Shown: positions 8,049 to 17,004 of the stretch, one piece after another | Layout of the letters: each line of letters starts with the position of its first letter | How positions within the stretch are numbered: position 1 is the first letter of the stretch | Assembly: GCF_019734885.1 (NCBI RefSeq) | Contig: NZ_JAAXCM010000026.1 | Coordinates: forward strand, 1-42,017 | Direction of reading: 5' to 3' | Source: Pseudocoprococcus catus | Lineage (GTDB): Bacteria; Bacillota; Clostridia; Lachnospirales; Lachnospiraceae | DNA length: 42,017 nt | Notes under the pieces: model-generated | Databases searched by the model: none | The model's input: the letters and a program-made list of their open reading frames with translations, nothing else | Told to the model about the DNA's origin: nothing | Made by a program: the position numbers and the translations under genes

Positions 8049-9251
8049 TTAATTCATGAAAATACGTGCAATGAAGCCATCCAGCTGTGATTTCTTCTCT
8101 TCAAAAGTCTTCACTGTCATTGGTTCTGTCACAAAACCATACTCATCCTTAACACCTTCTGCATGGCAGATGTCCACATCACCGAATAAATCTTTCACCT
8201 GATCCTCTGTGCCATTTTTCACACGAACAAAGAATCTGCTCTGATAGCATTCATAATCAGAGAGCTTCAGTTTCTGTGGCTGCCAGATGGTCATAATATG
8301 AGTGCCCATATGCTTGACTGCATCCACCACATCAGAAACAACTGCACTGGCTGTCGGAAGTTTGCCGGCGCCCTTGCCGTAGAACATCACATCACCCAAT
8401 GCGTTGCCCTTCACAAGGATAGCATTAAACACATCATTCACACTGTAAAGCGGATGATCCTCTGCAACCATCATTGGTGCAACAAGAGCAAACAGACCGC
8501 CTTCTTCTCTTCTGCTCGTTCCCAGAAGCTTTATGCCCATATGCATCGCTTTGGCATATTTGAAATCTGTCTCTGTAATATGTGTAATTCCCTCTGTATG
8601 GATATCTTCATAATCCACCTGCTTGCCACAGGCCAGAGAAGTTAATATTGCAATCTTACGGCAGGCATCATAACCTTCCACATCTGCCTCAGGATGACGT
8701 TCCGCATAGCCTTTGTTCTGTGCTTCTTTCAGAACGGCATCATAATCCGCACCCTCTGTATCCATCTTTGTCAGCATGTAATTTGTTGTACCATTCAGAA
8801 TGCCTGTGATCTCATCGATCTCATCTGCTGTCAGGGACTGATTCAATGGACGAATGATCGGAATACCGCCGCCGACACTGGCCTCAAAAAGGAAATTAAC
8901 ATTCTTCTCATTGGCAATGGCCAGCAATTCTGCACCACGCTTAGCCACCAGCTCCTTGTTGGAAGTTGCTACACTCTTACCTGCCTGAAGTGCTTTCTTG
9001 ACAAATGTGTAAGCCGGTTCAACACCGCCCATCACTTCTACAACAATTTTCACATCCGGATCATTCAGAATCGGCTGATAATCATGCACAATCTTCTCCT
9101 GTATCGGATCTCCCGGGAAATCTCTAAGATCCAGGACATATTTTACATCAATTGATTCACCTGCGCGCTTTGTAATTGTCTCGCGGTTCGTTGTCAGAAC
9201 CTCTACCACGCCTGAACCTACTGTACCATATCCTAAAACAGCTATATTCAC
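8049..9251 (-). CDS. hom: Homoserine dehydrogenase
   Basis: The 400-residue enzyme reduces aspartate semialdehyde to homoserine on the way to threonine and methionine. It has the N-terminal NAD(P)-binding motif VLGYGTVGSGVVEV (residues 4-17), the catalytic region around DVEGYDACRKIAIL near residue 205, and a C-terminal ACT domain of about 80 residues that in this family binds threonine for feedback. A GTG at 9251 was chosen because AGGAGGAG lies six bases upstream; the longer GTG start at 9269 would place the Shine-Dalgarno inside the gene. The preceding gene encodes an ACT-domain protein, a pairing seen in other Clostridia. Confidence 0.94.
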   Translation of the reverse strand: MNIAVLGYGTVGSGVVEVLTTNRETITKRAGESIDVKYVLDLRDFPGDPIQEKIVHDYQPILNDPDVKIVVEVMGGVEPAYTFVKKALQAGKSVATSNKELVAKRGAELLAIANEKNVNFLFEASVGGGIPIIRPLNQSLTADEIDEITGILNGTTNYMLTKMDTEGADYDAVLKEAQNKGYAERHPEADVEGYDACRKIAILTSLACGKQVDYEDIHTEGITHITETDFKYAKAMHMGIKLLGTSRREEGGLFALVAPMMVAEDHPLYSVNDVFNAILVKGNALGDVMFYGKGAGKLPTASAVVSDVVDAVKHMGTHIMTIWQPQKLKLSDYECYQSRFFVRVKNGTEDQVKDLFGDVDICHAEGVKDEYGFVTEPMTVKTFEEKKSQLDGFIARIFMN

Positions 9252-9286
9252 AATAATCTCCTCCTGCACTCAGACCTGTGCTGTGT

Positions 9287-9730
9287 CTATTCTCTTCCGA
9301 GTATTTTTATGTCATGAATGCCTTTCATGGCATTCAGTCTCTCCACAAGTGCAGAAAAATCTCCTGTTGTCGGCAAAATGTCGATACTCAATGTCAATGA
9401 TGCTACACCATTGATCGGGATTGCCTGATGAATCGTCAGTATATTGGCATGATAATCTGCAATCTTACCCAATATTCCAGACAACAATCCAGGCTCATCA
9501 TCTAACTGTATGCTCAGTGTGATGGTCCGTCCATGGACATTCTCATGAAAAGGAATAATATCATCTTTGTACTTATAAAAAGAACTTCTGCTGATACCCG
9601 TGGCATCTGTTGCTTCCTGTACAGTCATCGCCTTCTCGGAATCGATCAGACGCTTTGCCTCCACAACCTTCAGTAAAACTTCAGGCAATGCCCGTTCCTT
9701 TACAATGTAATATTTGCCACTTTTATCCAT
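9287..9730 (-). CDS. ACT domain-containing regulator (PheB/UPF0735 family)
   Basis: A 147-residue protein made of an N-terminal helix-turn-helix-like part (MTVQEATDATGISRSSFYKYKDDI) and a C-terminal ACT domain (ITLSIQLDDEPGLLSGILGKIADYHANILTI). This matches the UPF0735/PheB family, small proteins thought to sense amino acids. The start at 9730 follows AAAGGTGG. The gap to hom is only 35 bp, so the two are probably one operon and the protein is a plausible sensor for this branch of amino acid synthesis; direct evidence for a ligand is absent. Confidence 0.85.
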   Translation of the reverse strand: MDKSGKYYIVKERALPEVLLKVVEAKRLIDSEKAMTVQEATDATGISRSSFYKYKDDIIPFHENVHGRTITLSIQLDDEPGLLSGILGKIADYHANILTIHQAIPINGVASLTLSIDILPTTGDFSALVERLNAMKGIHDIKILGRE

Positions 9731-9814
9731 AAAATCCACCTTTTGTTCGCATAGGAAATACACTTGTTTTTACTAGAACGATAGTAGCACAAATTATCCC
9801 CCATTGCAACTGTT

Positions 9815-10943
9815 TTATTGCTCCTGCGGCTGATTTTTTAAAAGATTGTTCCACTTCAGGTAAGCATTGATAAAAAGATCGATATCTCCATCCATCACCG
9901 CATCCACATTGCTGCTCTCGGCACCTGTACGATGATCCTTGACTAGTTTGTAAGGCTGCATGACGTATGAACGGATCTGACTTCCCCAGGCATTGTCCTT
10001 GACCTCACCGCGAATACCTGAAAGCTTCTCCTGATTCTCCTGCTGCTTGAGAAGATACAGTTTGGCTTTCAGCATCTGCATCGCTTTATCTTTGTTCATA
10101 TGCTGAGACCTTTCGTTCTGGCACTGGACAACAATCCCTGTCGGCAAATGTGTAATACGAATCGCCGAGGATGTCTTATTGATATGCTGACCGCCGGCTC
10201 CGCTGGAACGGTACGTATCAATTCGAAGATCATCATCATTGATCTCAATATCCAGATCCTCTTCAATATCCGGCATGACATCGCAGGATGCAAAAGATGT
10301 CTGCCGCTTGCCTGCTGCATTAAACGGTGAAATACGCACCAGACGATGAATGCCTTTCTCACTCTTCATATAACCATAGGCATTCTCACCGGCAATTTCA
10401 ACAGTTACGGACTTGATGCCGGCTTCTTCACCATCCAGATAATCCAGAACAGTCGTCGCGAAGCCATGCTTCTCAGCCCATCTTGTATACATACGAAACA
10501 ACATACCGACCCAGTCACAGGCCTCCGTACCGCCGGCTCCGGCATGCAGTGTGACGATGGCATTGTCTCCATCGTATTCTTCTGAAAGCAGTGTCTTAAT
10601 TCTGAGATGTTCAAAACGTTTCTCAAAATCTACCATGGCCTCCTGAACTTCCGGAATCAGAGATGCATCATTCTCTTCATAGCCCATCTCCAGCAAAGTT
10701 TCTACATCTTCCCATGCTGTCTCAAGGCGATGATATTCTTCAACAGTATCTTTTAAATTCTTTAATTCCTTCATGGAGTTGTTGGCTTTGTCTGCATTGT
10801 CCCAAAAACCAGGTTCCTCCATCATACGCTCTAATTCTTCGATCCTTGACTTCTTACCAGCCAGGTCAAAGTGAATCCCCCACTTCTTTTAATGGTACGG
10901 CATAGCCGTTCAGAGCAAATTTAATCTGATCGAATTCGACCAC
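9815..10943 (-). CDS. prfB: Peptide chain release factor 2, made by programmed +1 frameshift
   Basis: RF2 recognises UGA and UAA and releases the finished peptide. The gene is in two frames: 25 codons from a GTG at 10943 (GAGGTGA upstream) end in CTT TGA at 10871-10866; a +1 shift on CTT continues with GAC into a 350-residue frame ending at 9815, for a total of about 375 residues. The second part has SPF (codon recognition, in LVRISPFNAAGKR), the catalytic GGQ (SSGAGGQHINKTSSA) and normal RF2 length. It follows secA by about 100 bp, the usual hpf-secA-prfB order in Firmicutes. Confidence 0.95.
10866..10880 (-). promoter_or_regulatory. prfB programmed +1 frameshift site
   Basis: On the minus strand the sequence reads GTGGGGGATTCACTTTGACC. 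The slippery CTT, the in-frame TGA and the following C are the standard RF2 autoregulation elements. The internal Shine-Dalgarno-like G run lies five bases before CTT, where the classic site has three, so the spacing is slightly longer than usual. RF2 shortage would stall ribosomes at UGA and favour the shift, restoring RF2. Confidence 0.9.
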
Positions 10944-10992
10944 CAAAATCACCTCTTTCTATATGTCAGGGCACTTTTACAGGCCCTGGTGC

Positions 10993-11023
10993 AAAATCGT
11001 GTCTGCAAAGCAGGCACGATTTT
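10993..11023 (-). terminator. Hairpin between secA and prfB
   Basis: Two 14-base arms, AAAATCGTGTCTGC and GCAGGCACGATTTT, pair with a single G-T type mismatch around a three-base loop. On the minus strand the hairpin ends in TTTT within the stem and then GCACC, so it may end part of the secA transcript while letting some polymerase reach prfB. A second smaller stem, CAGGGC/GCCCTG (10967-10988), follows it. Confidence 0.5.
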
Positions 11024-11046
11024 TATTTAAATTCCCACCGGCCACA

Positions 11047-13650
11047 TTACTGATTGCGGCCACAGCAGTTCTTATACTTGATCGGACGTCCGTCCGGATA
11101 ACACTTGCCGCATGGGCAAGGATCGTTCGGCTGAACTTTCTTGTTCTTTCTCTGAACAGGTTTCTTTGGACCTGAATCGTCCTTGTTGGTTCCTGTCACT
11201 TTCACTTCCTGTTTGCGCTCCACTTCCGGTTTCTTGCGGATGTGCAGCATGATCATCACAATATCCTTGGAAATCGCTGCGATCATTTCATCAAACATCT
11301 GAATACCTGCATAACGATATTCAACGACAGGATCCTTCTGTGCATAAGCCTGAAGAGAAATACTCTGTCTCAGCTGATCCATATCGTCAATATGGCTCAT
11401 CCACTTATTGTCAATGACTTTCAGCAAGAAGACACGCTCTACCTCACGGAATGTCTCCGCAGAACCTGTTTCCTCTGTAATCTCCTGTTCTTTCTTCGCA
11501 TACAGATCTTTGACCTGTTCTGTTACTTCATCAACCAGACGATCTATTGTATACCCCTTATAATCATCCTTGTTCATGGATAATGGCTTAATCGGTGCAA
11601 TCGGCAGTAATGTACGGTTCAAAAGCAGAAGATTCCACTCTTCCGGTGCCTGTCCTTCATCAATCACATCGTTGACCTCTGCCTTGATAACATCACCGAT
11701 CATACGGACGATCTCATCATGCATATTCTCGCCCTTTAATACACGGCGGCGCTCTTCATAGATCAGTTCTCTCTGCTCGTTATTCACCTGGTCGTATTCC
11801 AGCAAATTCTTACGAATGGCAAAGTTGTTGGACTCAATCTTCTTCTGCGCCTTCTCAACAGCATTGGAAAGCATCTTATGTTCAATAGCCATCCCGTCTT
11901 CATGAGACAGTGCATTAAACACCTTCATCATCTTATCTGAACCAAACAGACGCATCAGATCATCTTCCAGAGAAATAAAAAATCTTGTATCACCCGGATC
12001 TCCCTGTCGTCCGGCACGGCCTCGCAGCTGATTGTCGATTCGTCTTGATTCATGCCGCTCTGTACCAATAATCTTCAGACCGCCCAGTTCAGCCACACCG
12101 TCACCGAGCTTGATATCCGTACCACGACCAGCCATATTGGTAGCGATGGTTACCGCACCTCTTTCACCGGCATGGGCAACAATCTCAGCTTCCTTCTCAT
12201 GGAACTTCGCATTCAGAACAGTGTGCGGAATGCCTTCTTTTCTCAGACGATTGCTGATTTCTTCAGAGCCTTCGATGGTAATTGTACCAACCAGTACAGG
12301 CTGTCCCTTCTTATGTGTCTCAATAATTTCTTCGACGATGGCATTGATCTTCTCTCTGTGTGTACCGAATACAAGATCATCATGATCCACACGAATAACC
12401 TTCTTATTCGGAGGGATCTCGATAACATCCAGACCATAAATCTCACGGAACTCTTCCTCTTCTGTCAGAGCAGTACCTGTCATACCTGCCGTCTTGTTGT
12501 ATTTATTAAAGAAGTTCTGCAGTGTGATCGTTGCCAGCGTACGGCTTTCACGCTTCACTTCCACGCCTTCCTTTGCCTCAATTGCCTGATGCAGACCGTC
12601 AGAATAACGTCGGCCAGGCATAATACGACCTGTAAATTCATCAACAATCAGAACCTCGCCGTCTTTGACCACATAGTTCTTATCACGGAACATCAGATAA
12701 TTGGCACGAAGCGCCAGTGTCATAACATGCTGGATCTCAAGATTTTCGGCGTCTGCAAGGTTGTTCAGATGGAAGTAATCCTCTACCTTCTTGACACCCT
12801 GTTCTGTCAGAACAACATGCTTCTCTTTCTCGTTGACAATGAAATCACCGGTCTCTTCAATTTCATCGCCCATCATGACTGTCATCTTGTTAATCTCGCC
12901 CTTACGTTCGCCCTTTGTCATACGTTTGGCCAGATAATCACATGTGCTGTAAAGTGCCGTTGACTTGCCGCTCTGACCGGAAATAATCAGAGGTGTTCTG
13001 GCTTCATCGATCAATACGGAGTCCACCTCATCAATAATCGCATAATTCAGCTCACGCTGCACAAGCTGCTTTTCATAGACAGCCATATTATCACGCAGAT
13101 AATCAAAACCAAGTTCATTGTTGGTCGCGTAAGTGATATCACACTGATAGGCAGCGCGACGTTCATCAGAATTCATACTGTTCAAAATAACACCGACACT
13201 CAGTCCAAGAAAACGATGGACAGCACCCATCCATTCTGCATCTCGATTAGCCAGGTAATCATTGACTGTAACAATATGAACCCCCTTGCCCTCAAGTGCA
13301 TTCAAGTATGCCGGGAGTGTAGACACAAGTGTCTTACCTTCACCGGTTTTCATCTCTGCAATACGTCCCTGATGCAGGATCACACCACCGATCAGCTGTA
13401 CTCTGTAATGACGCATGCCAAGAACACGGGTTGCCGCTTCTCTGACAACCGCATAAGCTTCCACCAGAAGATCATCCAGTGTCTCGCCCTCGGACAGACG
13501 TTTCTTGAACTCATCTGTCTTTGCCCTCAGCTCTTCATCCGATAACTTCTCCATGGCAGGTCCCATGGCTTCAATTTTATCAACGATTGGATATACCCTT
13601 TTCAGTTCTCGTTCACTGTGTGTACCCATAATCTTGCTGAAAATTCCCAT
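11047..13650 (-). CDS. secA: Preprotein translocase ATPase SecA
   Basis: SecA powers export of unfolded proteins through SecYEG. The 867-residue protein has Walker A in MKTGEGKTL near residue 102, Walker B and the DEAD-like [16 protein letters not shown], the helicase motif [11 protein letters not shown], and the arginine finger region [13 protein letters not shown]. The C-terminal zinc motif is unusual: [20 protein letters not shown] has 14 residues between the two cysteine pairs where 8 is normal, with an extra Cys. ATG at 13650 follows TAGGAGAGAAC; a longer start at 13671 is not needed. hpf is upstream and prfB downstream. Confidence 0.97.
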   Translation of the reverse strand: MGIFSKIMGTHSERELKRVYPIVDKIEAMGPAMEKLSDEELRAKTDEFKKRLSEGETLDDLLVEAYAVVREAATRVLGMRHYRVQLIGGVILHQGRIAEMKTGEGKTLVSTLPAYLNALEGKGVHIVTVNDYLANRDAEWMGAVHRFLGLSVGVILNSMNSDERRAAYQCDITYATNNELGFDYLRDNMAVYEKQLVQRELNYAIIDEVDSVLIDEARTPLIISGQSGKSTALYSTCDYLAKRMTKGERKGEINKMTVMMGDEIEETGDFIVNEKEKHVVLTEQGVKKVEDYFHLNNLADAENLEIQHVMTLALRANYLMFRDKNYVVKDGEVLIVDEFTGRIMPGRRYSDGLHQAIEAKEGVEVKRESRTLATITLQNFFNKYNKTAGMTGTALTEEEEFREIYGLDVIEIPPNKKVIRVDHDDLVFGTHREKINAIVEEIIETHKKGQPVLVGTITIEGSEEISNRLRKEGIPHTVLNAKFHEKEAEIVAHAGERGAVTIATNMAGRGTDIKLGDGVAELGGLKIIGTERHESRRIDNQLRGRAGRQGDPGDTRFFISLEDDLMRLFGSDKMMKVFNALSHEDGMAIEHKMLSNAVEKAQKKIESNNFAIRKNLLEYDQVNNEQRELIYEERRRVLKGENMHDEIVRMIGDVIKAEVNDVIDEGQAPEEWNLLLLNRTLLPIAPIKPLSMNKDDYKGYTIDRLVDEVTEQVKDLYAKKEQEITEETGSAETFREVERVFLLKVIDNKWMSHIDDMDQLRQSISLQAYAQKDPVVEYRYAGIQMFDEMIAAISKDIVMIMLHIRKKPEVERKQEVKVTGTNKDDSGPKKPVQRKNKKVQPNDPCPCGKCYPDGRPIKYKNCCGRNQ

Positions 13651-13785
13651 ATAGTTCTCTCCTAAAATCACTGAATTGTGCGCCCGCTTATATTCCGCCT
13701 ATCTCTCTGTCACGGCGCACCCGAAACGTGTCTATAACGAATTTATTCTAACACTATATATCGGCATTTGCAAATAAAAAAAGCG

Positions 13786-13822
13786 TAAAAAAACTGCCAG
13801 ACCCATTTTGAGTCTGGCAGCA
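13786..13822 (-). terminator. Rho-independent terminator of hpf
   Basis: The arms CTGCCAGAC and GTCTGGCAG (13794-13802, 13812-13820) form a perfect nine-base stem. On the minus strand it is followed by seven T. It begins about 10 bases after the hpf stop codon and separates hpf from secA. Confidence 0.92.
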
Positions 13823-13832
13823 AAAATAAAAT

Positions 13833-14360
13833 CTAGTTCTCCGGCTCGATCAGACCATATGTGTTGCCTTTTCTCTTATAAACAACATTGACTTCATCGG
13901 TCTGTGCATTGCGGAATACAAAGAATGAATGTCCGAGCAGTTCCATCTCAACACAAGCTTCTTCCGGATCCAACGGCTTGATGGCAAACTTCTTCGTTCT
14001 GACGATTTTCACTTCCTCATCACCATCTGTCTCCATTTCCAGATAAGCCGGCTGGAAATTCTTCCTGCTGTTCTGCTGGTTCGCAATTCTCGTCTTGTAC
14101 TTTCTCAACTGACGAACAATGATCTCTTCCACAAGATCAATGGATACATACATATTATCACTGGACTGTTCTGCACGAATGGTATGTCCTTTCACTGGAA
14201 CGGTCACTTCAATCTTCTGACGCTGCTTCTCAACACTTAATGTAACAATCACTTCTGTATCAGGAGTAAAATACTTCTCAAGCTTGCCAAGTTTGTCATA
14301 TATGGCTTCTTTCAATCCTTCTGTAACTGTGATATTGCGGCCGCTGATGATATAACGCAT
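13833..14360 (-). CDS. hpf: Ribosome hibernation promoting factor, long form
   Basis: At 175 residues this is the long HPF found in Firmicutes. The N-terminal domain (MRYIISGRNITVTEGLKEAIYDKLGKLEKYF) binds the 30S decoding region; after a linker rich in charged residues, the C-terminal domain (KFAIKPLDPEEACVEMELLGHSFFVFRNAQTDEVNVVYKRKGNTYGLIEP) dimerises two 70S ribosomes into an inactive 100S particle. GAAGGAG precedes the ATG. It has its own promoter at 14440-14467 and its own terminator, so it can be controlled apart from secA, in keeping with a stationary-phase role. Confidence 0.95.
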   Translation of the reverse strand: MRYIISGRNITVTEGLKEAIYDKLGKLEKYFTPDTEVIVTLSVEKQRQKIEVTVPVKGHTIRAEQSSDNMYVSIDLVEEIIVRQLRKYKTRIANQQNSRKNFQPAYLEMETDGDEEVKIVRTKKFAIKPLDPEEACVEMELLGHSFFVFRNAQTDEVNVVYKRKGNTYGLIEPEN

Positions 14361-14439
14361 ATAACCATCTCCTTCATCTATATTCCACTGATTACAAATC
14401 AGGGTGTTTCTGTCTTACAACTTGTAAAACTATAAAATT

Positions 14440-14467
14440 ATTATATCATAAATACCGATTTTTTCAA
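14440..14467 (-). promoter_or_regulatory. Promoter of hpf
   Basis: The minus strand shows TTGAAA, a 16-nt spacer and TATAAT preceded by TGA, an extended -10. The leader of about 75 nt contains a short palindrome, TTACAACTTGTAA (14415-14427). Confidence 0.65.
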
Positions 14468-14653
14468 GTCAATTCATTAAATTTTCAAAAAATAAATCAC
14501 TTTTTTGGTTATTATATGTATTTTATTTAGAATTTTTTATGCGATTTTCACTATTATTTGTCAATATTAAAGTCAAGTACTTTCGAGTTTTTTTTTGCAA
14601 TTTTGACAGTTTTTACGTTTTAGCCAAAACATATATTTGTCTTGTTCAGTAAG

Positions 14654-14763
14654 ATATCCACCATTTTTTCATCCACAAACCTGTGGATAAAGTGGATAAC
14701 TCTGTGTATAACTTAAAAATGGCGTATTTTCAGCATTTATACCTGTGGATAACTTGGTGATAA
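14654..14763. promoter_or_regulatory. Cluster of seven DnaA-box-like sites
   Basis: Within 110 bp are two exact DnaA boxes (TGTGGATAA, the reverse of TTATCCACA, at 14682-14690 and 14744-14752) and five near matches: AGTGGATAA (14691), TGTGTATAA (14703), TGGTGATAA (14755), and on the other strand TCATCCACA (14669) and ATATCCACC (14654). A very AT-rich stretch lies beside it (about 14430-14640). The rest of the 530-bp gap 14361-14891 holds the hpf promoter and nothing else that I can identify. The local genes (hpf, secA) do not suggest the replication origin, so a DnaA-titrating or regulatory site is more likely. Confidence 0.6.
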
Positions 14764-14887
14764 CTTTCCACCTATGCCTATCATCTATCGGGCAACTTCG
14801 ACATGTTTTGGCATATTTATTGTGCACTTCTCACAATTGTCCATTTTCAGATTGTTTTCATAATGAAACATTCCCTCCACCGGAAAC

Positions 14888-14942
14888 AAAAAAAGAAAAC
14901 GATGTATTCACAAATTTCTCTGTAAATACACCGTTTTCTTTT
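14888..14942 (-). terminator. Terminator of the SH3/NlpC gene
   Basis: On the minus strand a long imperfect stem, AAAGAAAACG with CGTTTTCTTT extended by TGTATT/AATACA, is followed by seven T. It starts about ten bases after the stop codon at 14952. Confidence 0.88.
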
Positions 14943-14951
14943 GTATATTGA

Positions 14952-16865
14952 TTAGATAATACGTTTTGCACACATTGGTGTTCTGTAGTACAGATCGGAA
15001 ATGATGATTCCCTTTGATGGTGTACTTGCATGAACAACCTGTCCATTGCCGATATAGATAACAACATGGCCTACACCTTCGCTGTCACCGTAAAATACCA
15101 GATCTCCAGGCTGAAGATCACTGATGGCTACGGATGTTCCCACTGTTGCCTGAATACTTGCACGTCTCGGAATAGAATAACCGAAGTGCAGATAAACCTG
15201 CTGGGTGAAACCGGAACAGTCAACACCTTCTGTCAGGCTGTTGCCGCCGTAAACATATGGATAGCCTACATACTGTACTGCAAAATCTGCAATCTGCTGT
15301 CCCAGTGAAGAACTGGAGGATGAAGATGATGCTGTTGTATTGCTTGTAACAGTTGGTTTTGTTGTTGTCAGATAATCACTCTTGATATAACCTGTCTGGC
15401 CATCGTAATCTACACGGCTCCAGCCGCTGCTTGTCTTGCCTGTTCGTGTAATGCTGCCGCCCGCCACAAGAGTTCCGATCTTATCGGCATCTGCGGATGC
15501 TTTCGCACGGATATTCACACCAGCTGTTGCGTAAACAGTCTCATTTACTTCTTCAATATCACTCTTTGAAGAGGATGAGGAAGAAGATGTATTATTGTTC
15601 TCAGCTGCCTGAGGTTTTGTCGTTGTCAGATAATCACTCTTGATGTAACCTGTCTGACCGTCATAGTTGACCTTGCTCCAGCCATTGCTGTCAGATGTAC
15701 GTGTAATGCTGTAGCCTGCAATCAATGTTCCGATCACATCTGCATCTGCGGATGCTTTTGCACGGATATTCACACCGGCTGTTGCATAAACAGTTTCTTC
15801 CTTCTCTTCAACAGTCTGCTGTGCATCATCAGAAGCATCAGCAGGTTTGGTTGCTGTCAGATATTCGCTCTTGATATAACCTGCCTGGCCATTGTAATCT
15901 ACCTTGCTCCAGCCATTGTCACCAACACCTGTACGTGTAATACTGTAGCTTCCCACCAGCACGCCAAGCTTATCTGCATCTGTAGATGCTGCGGAACGGA
16001 TGGATACAGAATATGTTGCCCATACTGTTTCATTCACATCTGTATATGATGCAGAATCCTGTGTCTGATCTGCTTCAGTCTCCGAAGCTTCTGTTTCCTT
16101 TGTCTCTGTCTCAGTTTCTTCGGTCTCAGCTTCTGTTTCTGTTGTTTCGGCTTCTGCTGCTTCAGATTCAGCCTTGGCTGCCTCTTCTGCCCCCTTCTTC
16201 TGCTCCTCTTCGACAGAAACAGCTTCTTCATACTTCACATCCAGAATAACAGAATCAGCAGGAATATAGCCTGTATTGTCACCAACCTTCACCTGTACCC
16301 ACTGGCCATCATCAGATGCCCCAAGCACAGTCAGTTCCTGATCCCATACAGTTGTCACGATCTTGGAATCCGCTGAAGGTTCTTCATATAAATACATCTG
16401 CTCATTCTGGGACTTTGCCACTAATTCTGAAACATTATGCTCTTCAGCATAAGCTTCGGCATCTGTTCCGGTCAGAAGATACTTTGCCTTTACATAGCCT
16501 TCACAGTCACCGGATATAATATGAGCCCATCCATCACTGATATCCCGGATCTCACATCCGGAACCCGTATAAAGCTTACCAACTACATCTGCATCTTTAT
16601 TCGGCTCTGTACGGATCTTCAGATAATCATCTGTCACAGCGATACCCTTCTTCGCATATGGAGAGCGCTGATCCTGTTCAACCGTTGTAATAATTCTGGC
16701 TTCAAGATCCAAACCGCCTGCATAGGTACTGTCGGTGCTGACAACTGATATGCTCTGATCTGTATTAATTGTAATCGGTGCTGCCATGGCCGGCACTGTA
16801 CATGCAGAAATAACAAGAGCTGTGGTAATACCTAACACAGCTCTTTTATATCTATGATTCACCAT
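14952..16865 (-). CDS. Secreted peptidoglycan hydrolase with five SH3 domains and NlpC/P60
   Basis: The 637-residue protein starts with a signal peptide (ALVISACTVPAMA, cut near residue 28). Two divergent SH3b domains follow (about 60-120 and 135-210), then a Glu/Thr-rich linker (about 220-270, in tandem ET units), then three closely similar SH3b domains ending in GYIKSDYLTTTKP, a Ser-rich spacer and the C-terminal NlpC/P60 domain. The catalytic Cys is in GVDCSGF, the His in VGHVVIYIG, and a third polar residue in VVHAST. Such enzymes cleave D-glutamyl bonds in stem peptides outside the cell. It has its own promoter and terminator, so it is a single-gene unit. Confidence 0.93.
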   Translation of the reverse strand: MVNHRYKRAVLGITTALVISACTVPAMAAPITINTDQSISVVSTDSTYAGGLDLEARIITTVEQDQRSPYAKKGIAVTDDYLKIRTEPNKDADVVGKLYTGSGCEIRDISDGWAHIISGDCEGYVKAKYLLTGTDAEAYAEEHNVSELVAKSQNEQMYLYEEPSADSKIVTTVWDQELTVLGASDDGQWVQVKVGDNTGYIPADSVILDVKYEEAVSVEEEQKKGAEEAAKAESEAAEAETTETEAETEETETETKETEASETEADQTQDSASYTDVNETVWATYSVSIRSAASTDADKLGVLVGSYSITRTGVGDNGWSKVDYNGQAGYIKSEYLTATKPADASDDAQQTVEEKEETVYATAGVNIRAKASADADVIGTLIAGYSITRTSDSNGWSKVNYDGQTGYIKSDYLTTTKPQAAENNNTSSSSSSSKSDIEEVNETVYATAGVNIRAKASADADKIGTLVAGGSITRTGKTSSGWSRVDYDGQTGYIKSDYLTTTKPTVTSNTTASSSSSSSSLGQQIADFAVQYVGYPYVYGGNSLTEGVDCSGFTQQVYLHFGYSIPRRASIQATVGTSVAISDLQPGDLVFYGDSEGVGHVVIYIGNGQVVHASTPSKGIIISDLYYRTPMCAKRII

Positions 16866-16923
16866 CGGTATACCTCTTTTCTATACTTTACTTTGTTCAT
16901 ATACTGTAATTGTTGAGTGCCAA

Positions 16924-16950
16924 TTACAAGTTGTTAATAAACAATTGTAA
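16924..16950 (-). promoter_or_regulatory. Hairpin in the leader of the SH3/NlpC gene
   Basis: TTACAA and TTGTAA enclose TTGTT/AACAA around TATT, giving about 11 paired bases with one bulge in the 100-nt leader between promoter and gene. Repeats of ACAATTG/GTAATTG run through the same leader. It may be an operator or an RNA element; which cannot be decided from sequence. Confidence 0.35.
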
Positions 16951-16975
16951 GTTATTACATTATTGTTACAAAAAG

Positions 16976-17004
16976 ATTATACCAATGATACGCTTTTTTG
17001 TCAA
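16976..17004 (-). promoter_or_regulatory. Strong sigma-A promoter of the SH3/NlpC gene
   Basis: TTGACA, 17 nt and TATAAT match the consensus exactly. The -35 box overlaps the stop codon of cvfB. The transcript would begin near 16969. Confidence 0.85.

Noticed and set aside
12052-12963. 303-codon plus-strand frame inside secA
   Set aside because: Antisense to a strongly conserved gene; no start signal.
14430-14763. Chromosomal replication origin (AT-rich tract plus DnaA boxes)
   Set aside because: No dnaA, dnaN or rpmH near, and hpf-secA-prfB is usually away from the origin. Kept only as a DnaA-box cluster.
15352-16040. CRISPR-like repeats
   Set aside because: The repeats are coding SH3 units of about 230-250 bp with no short regular spacers.
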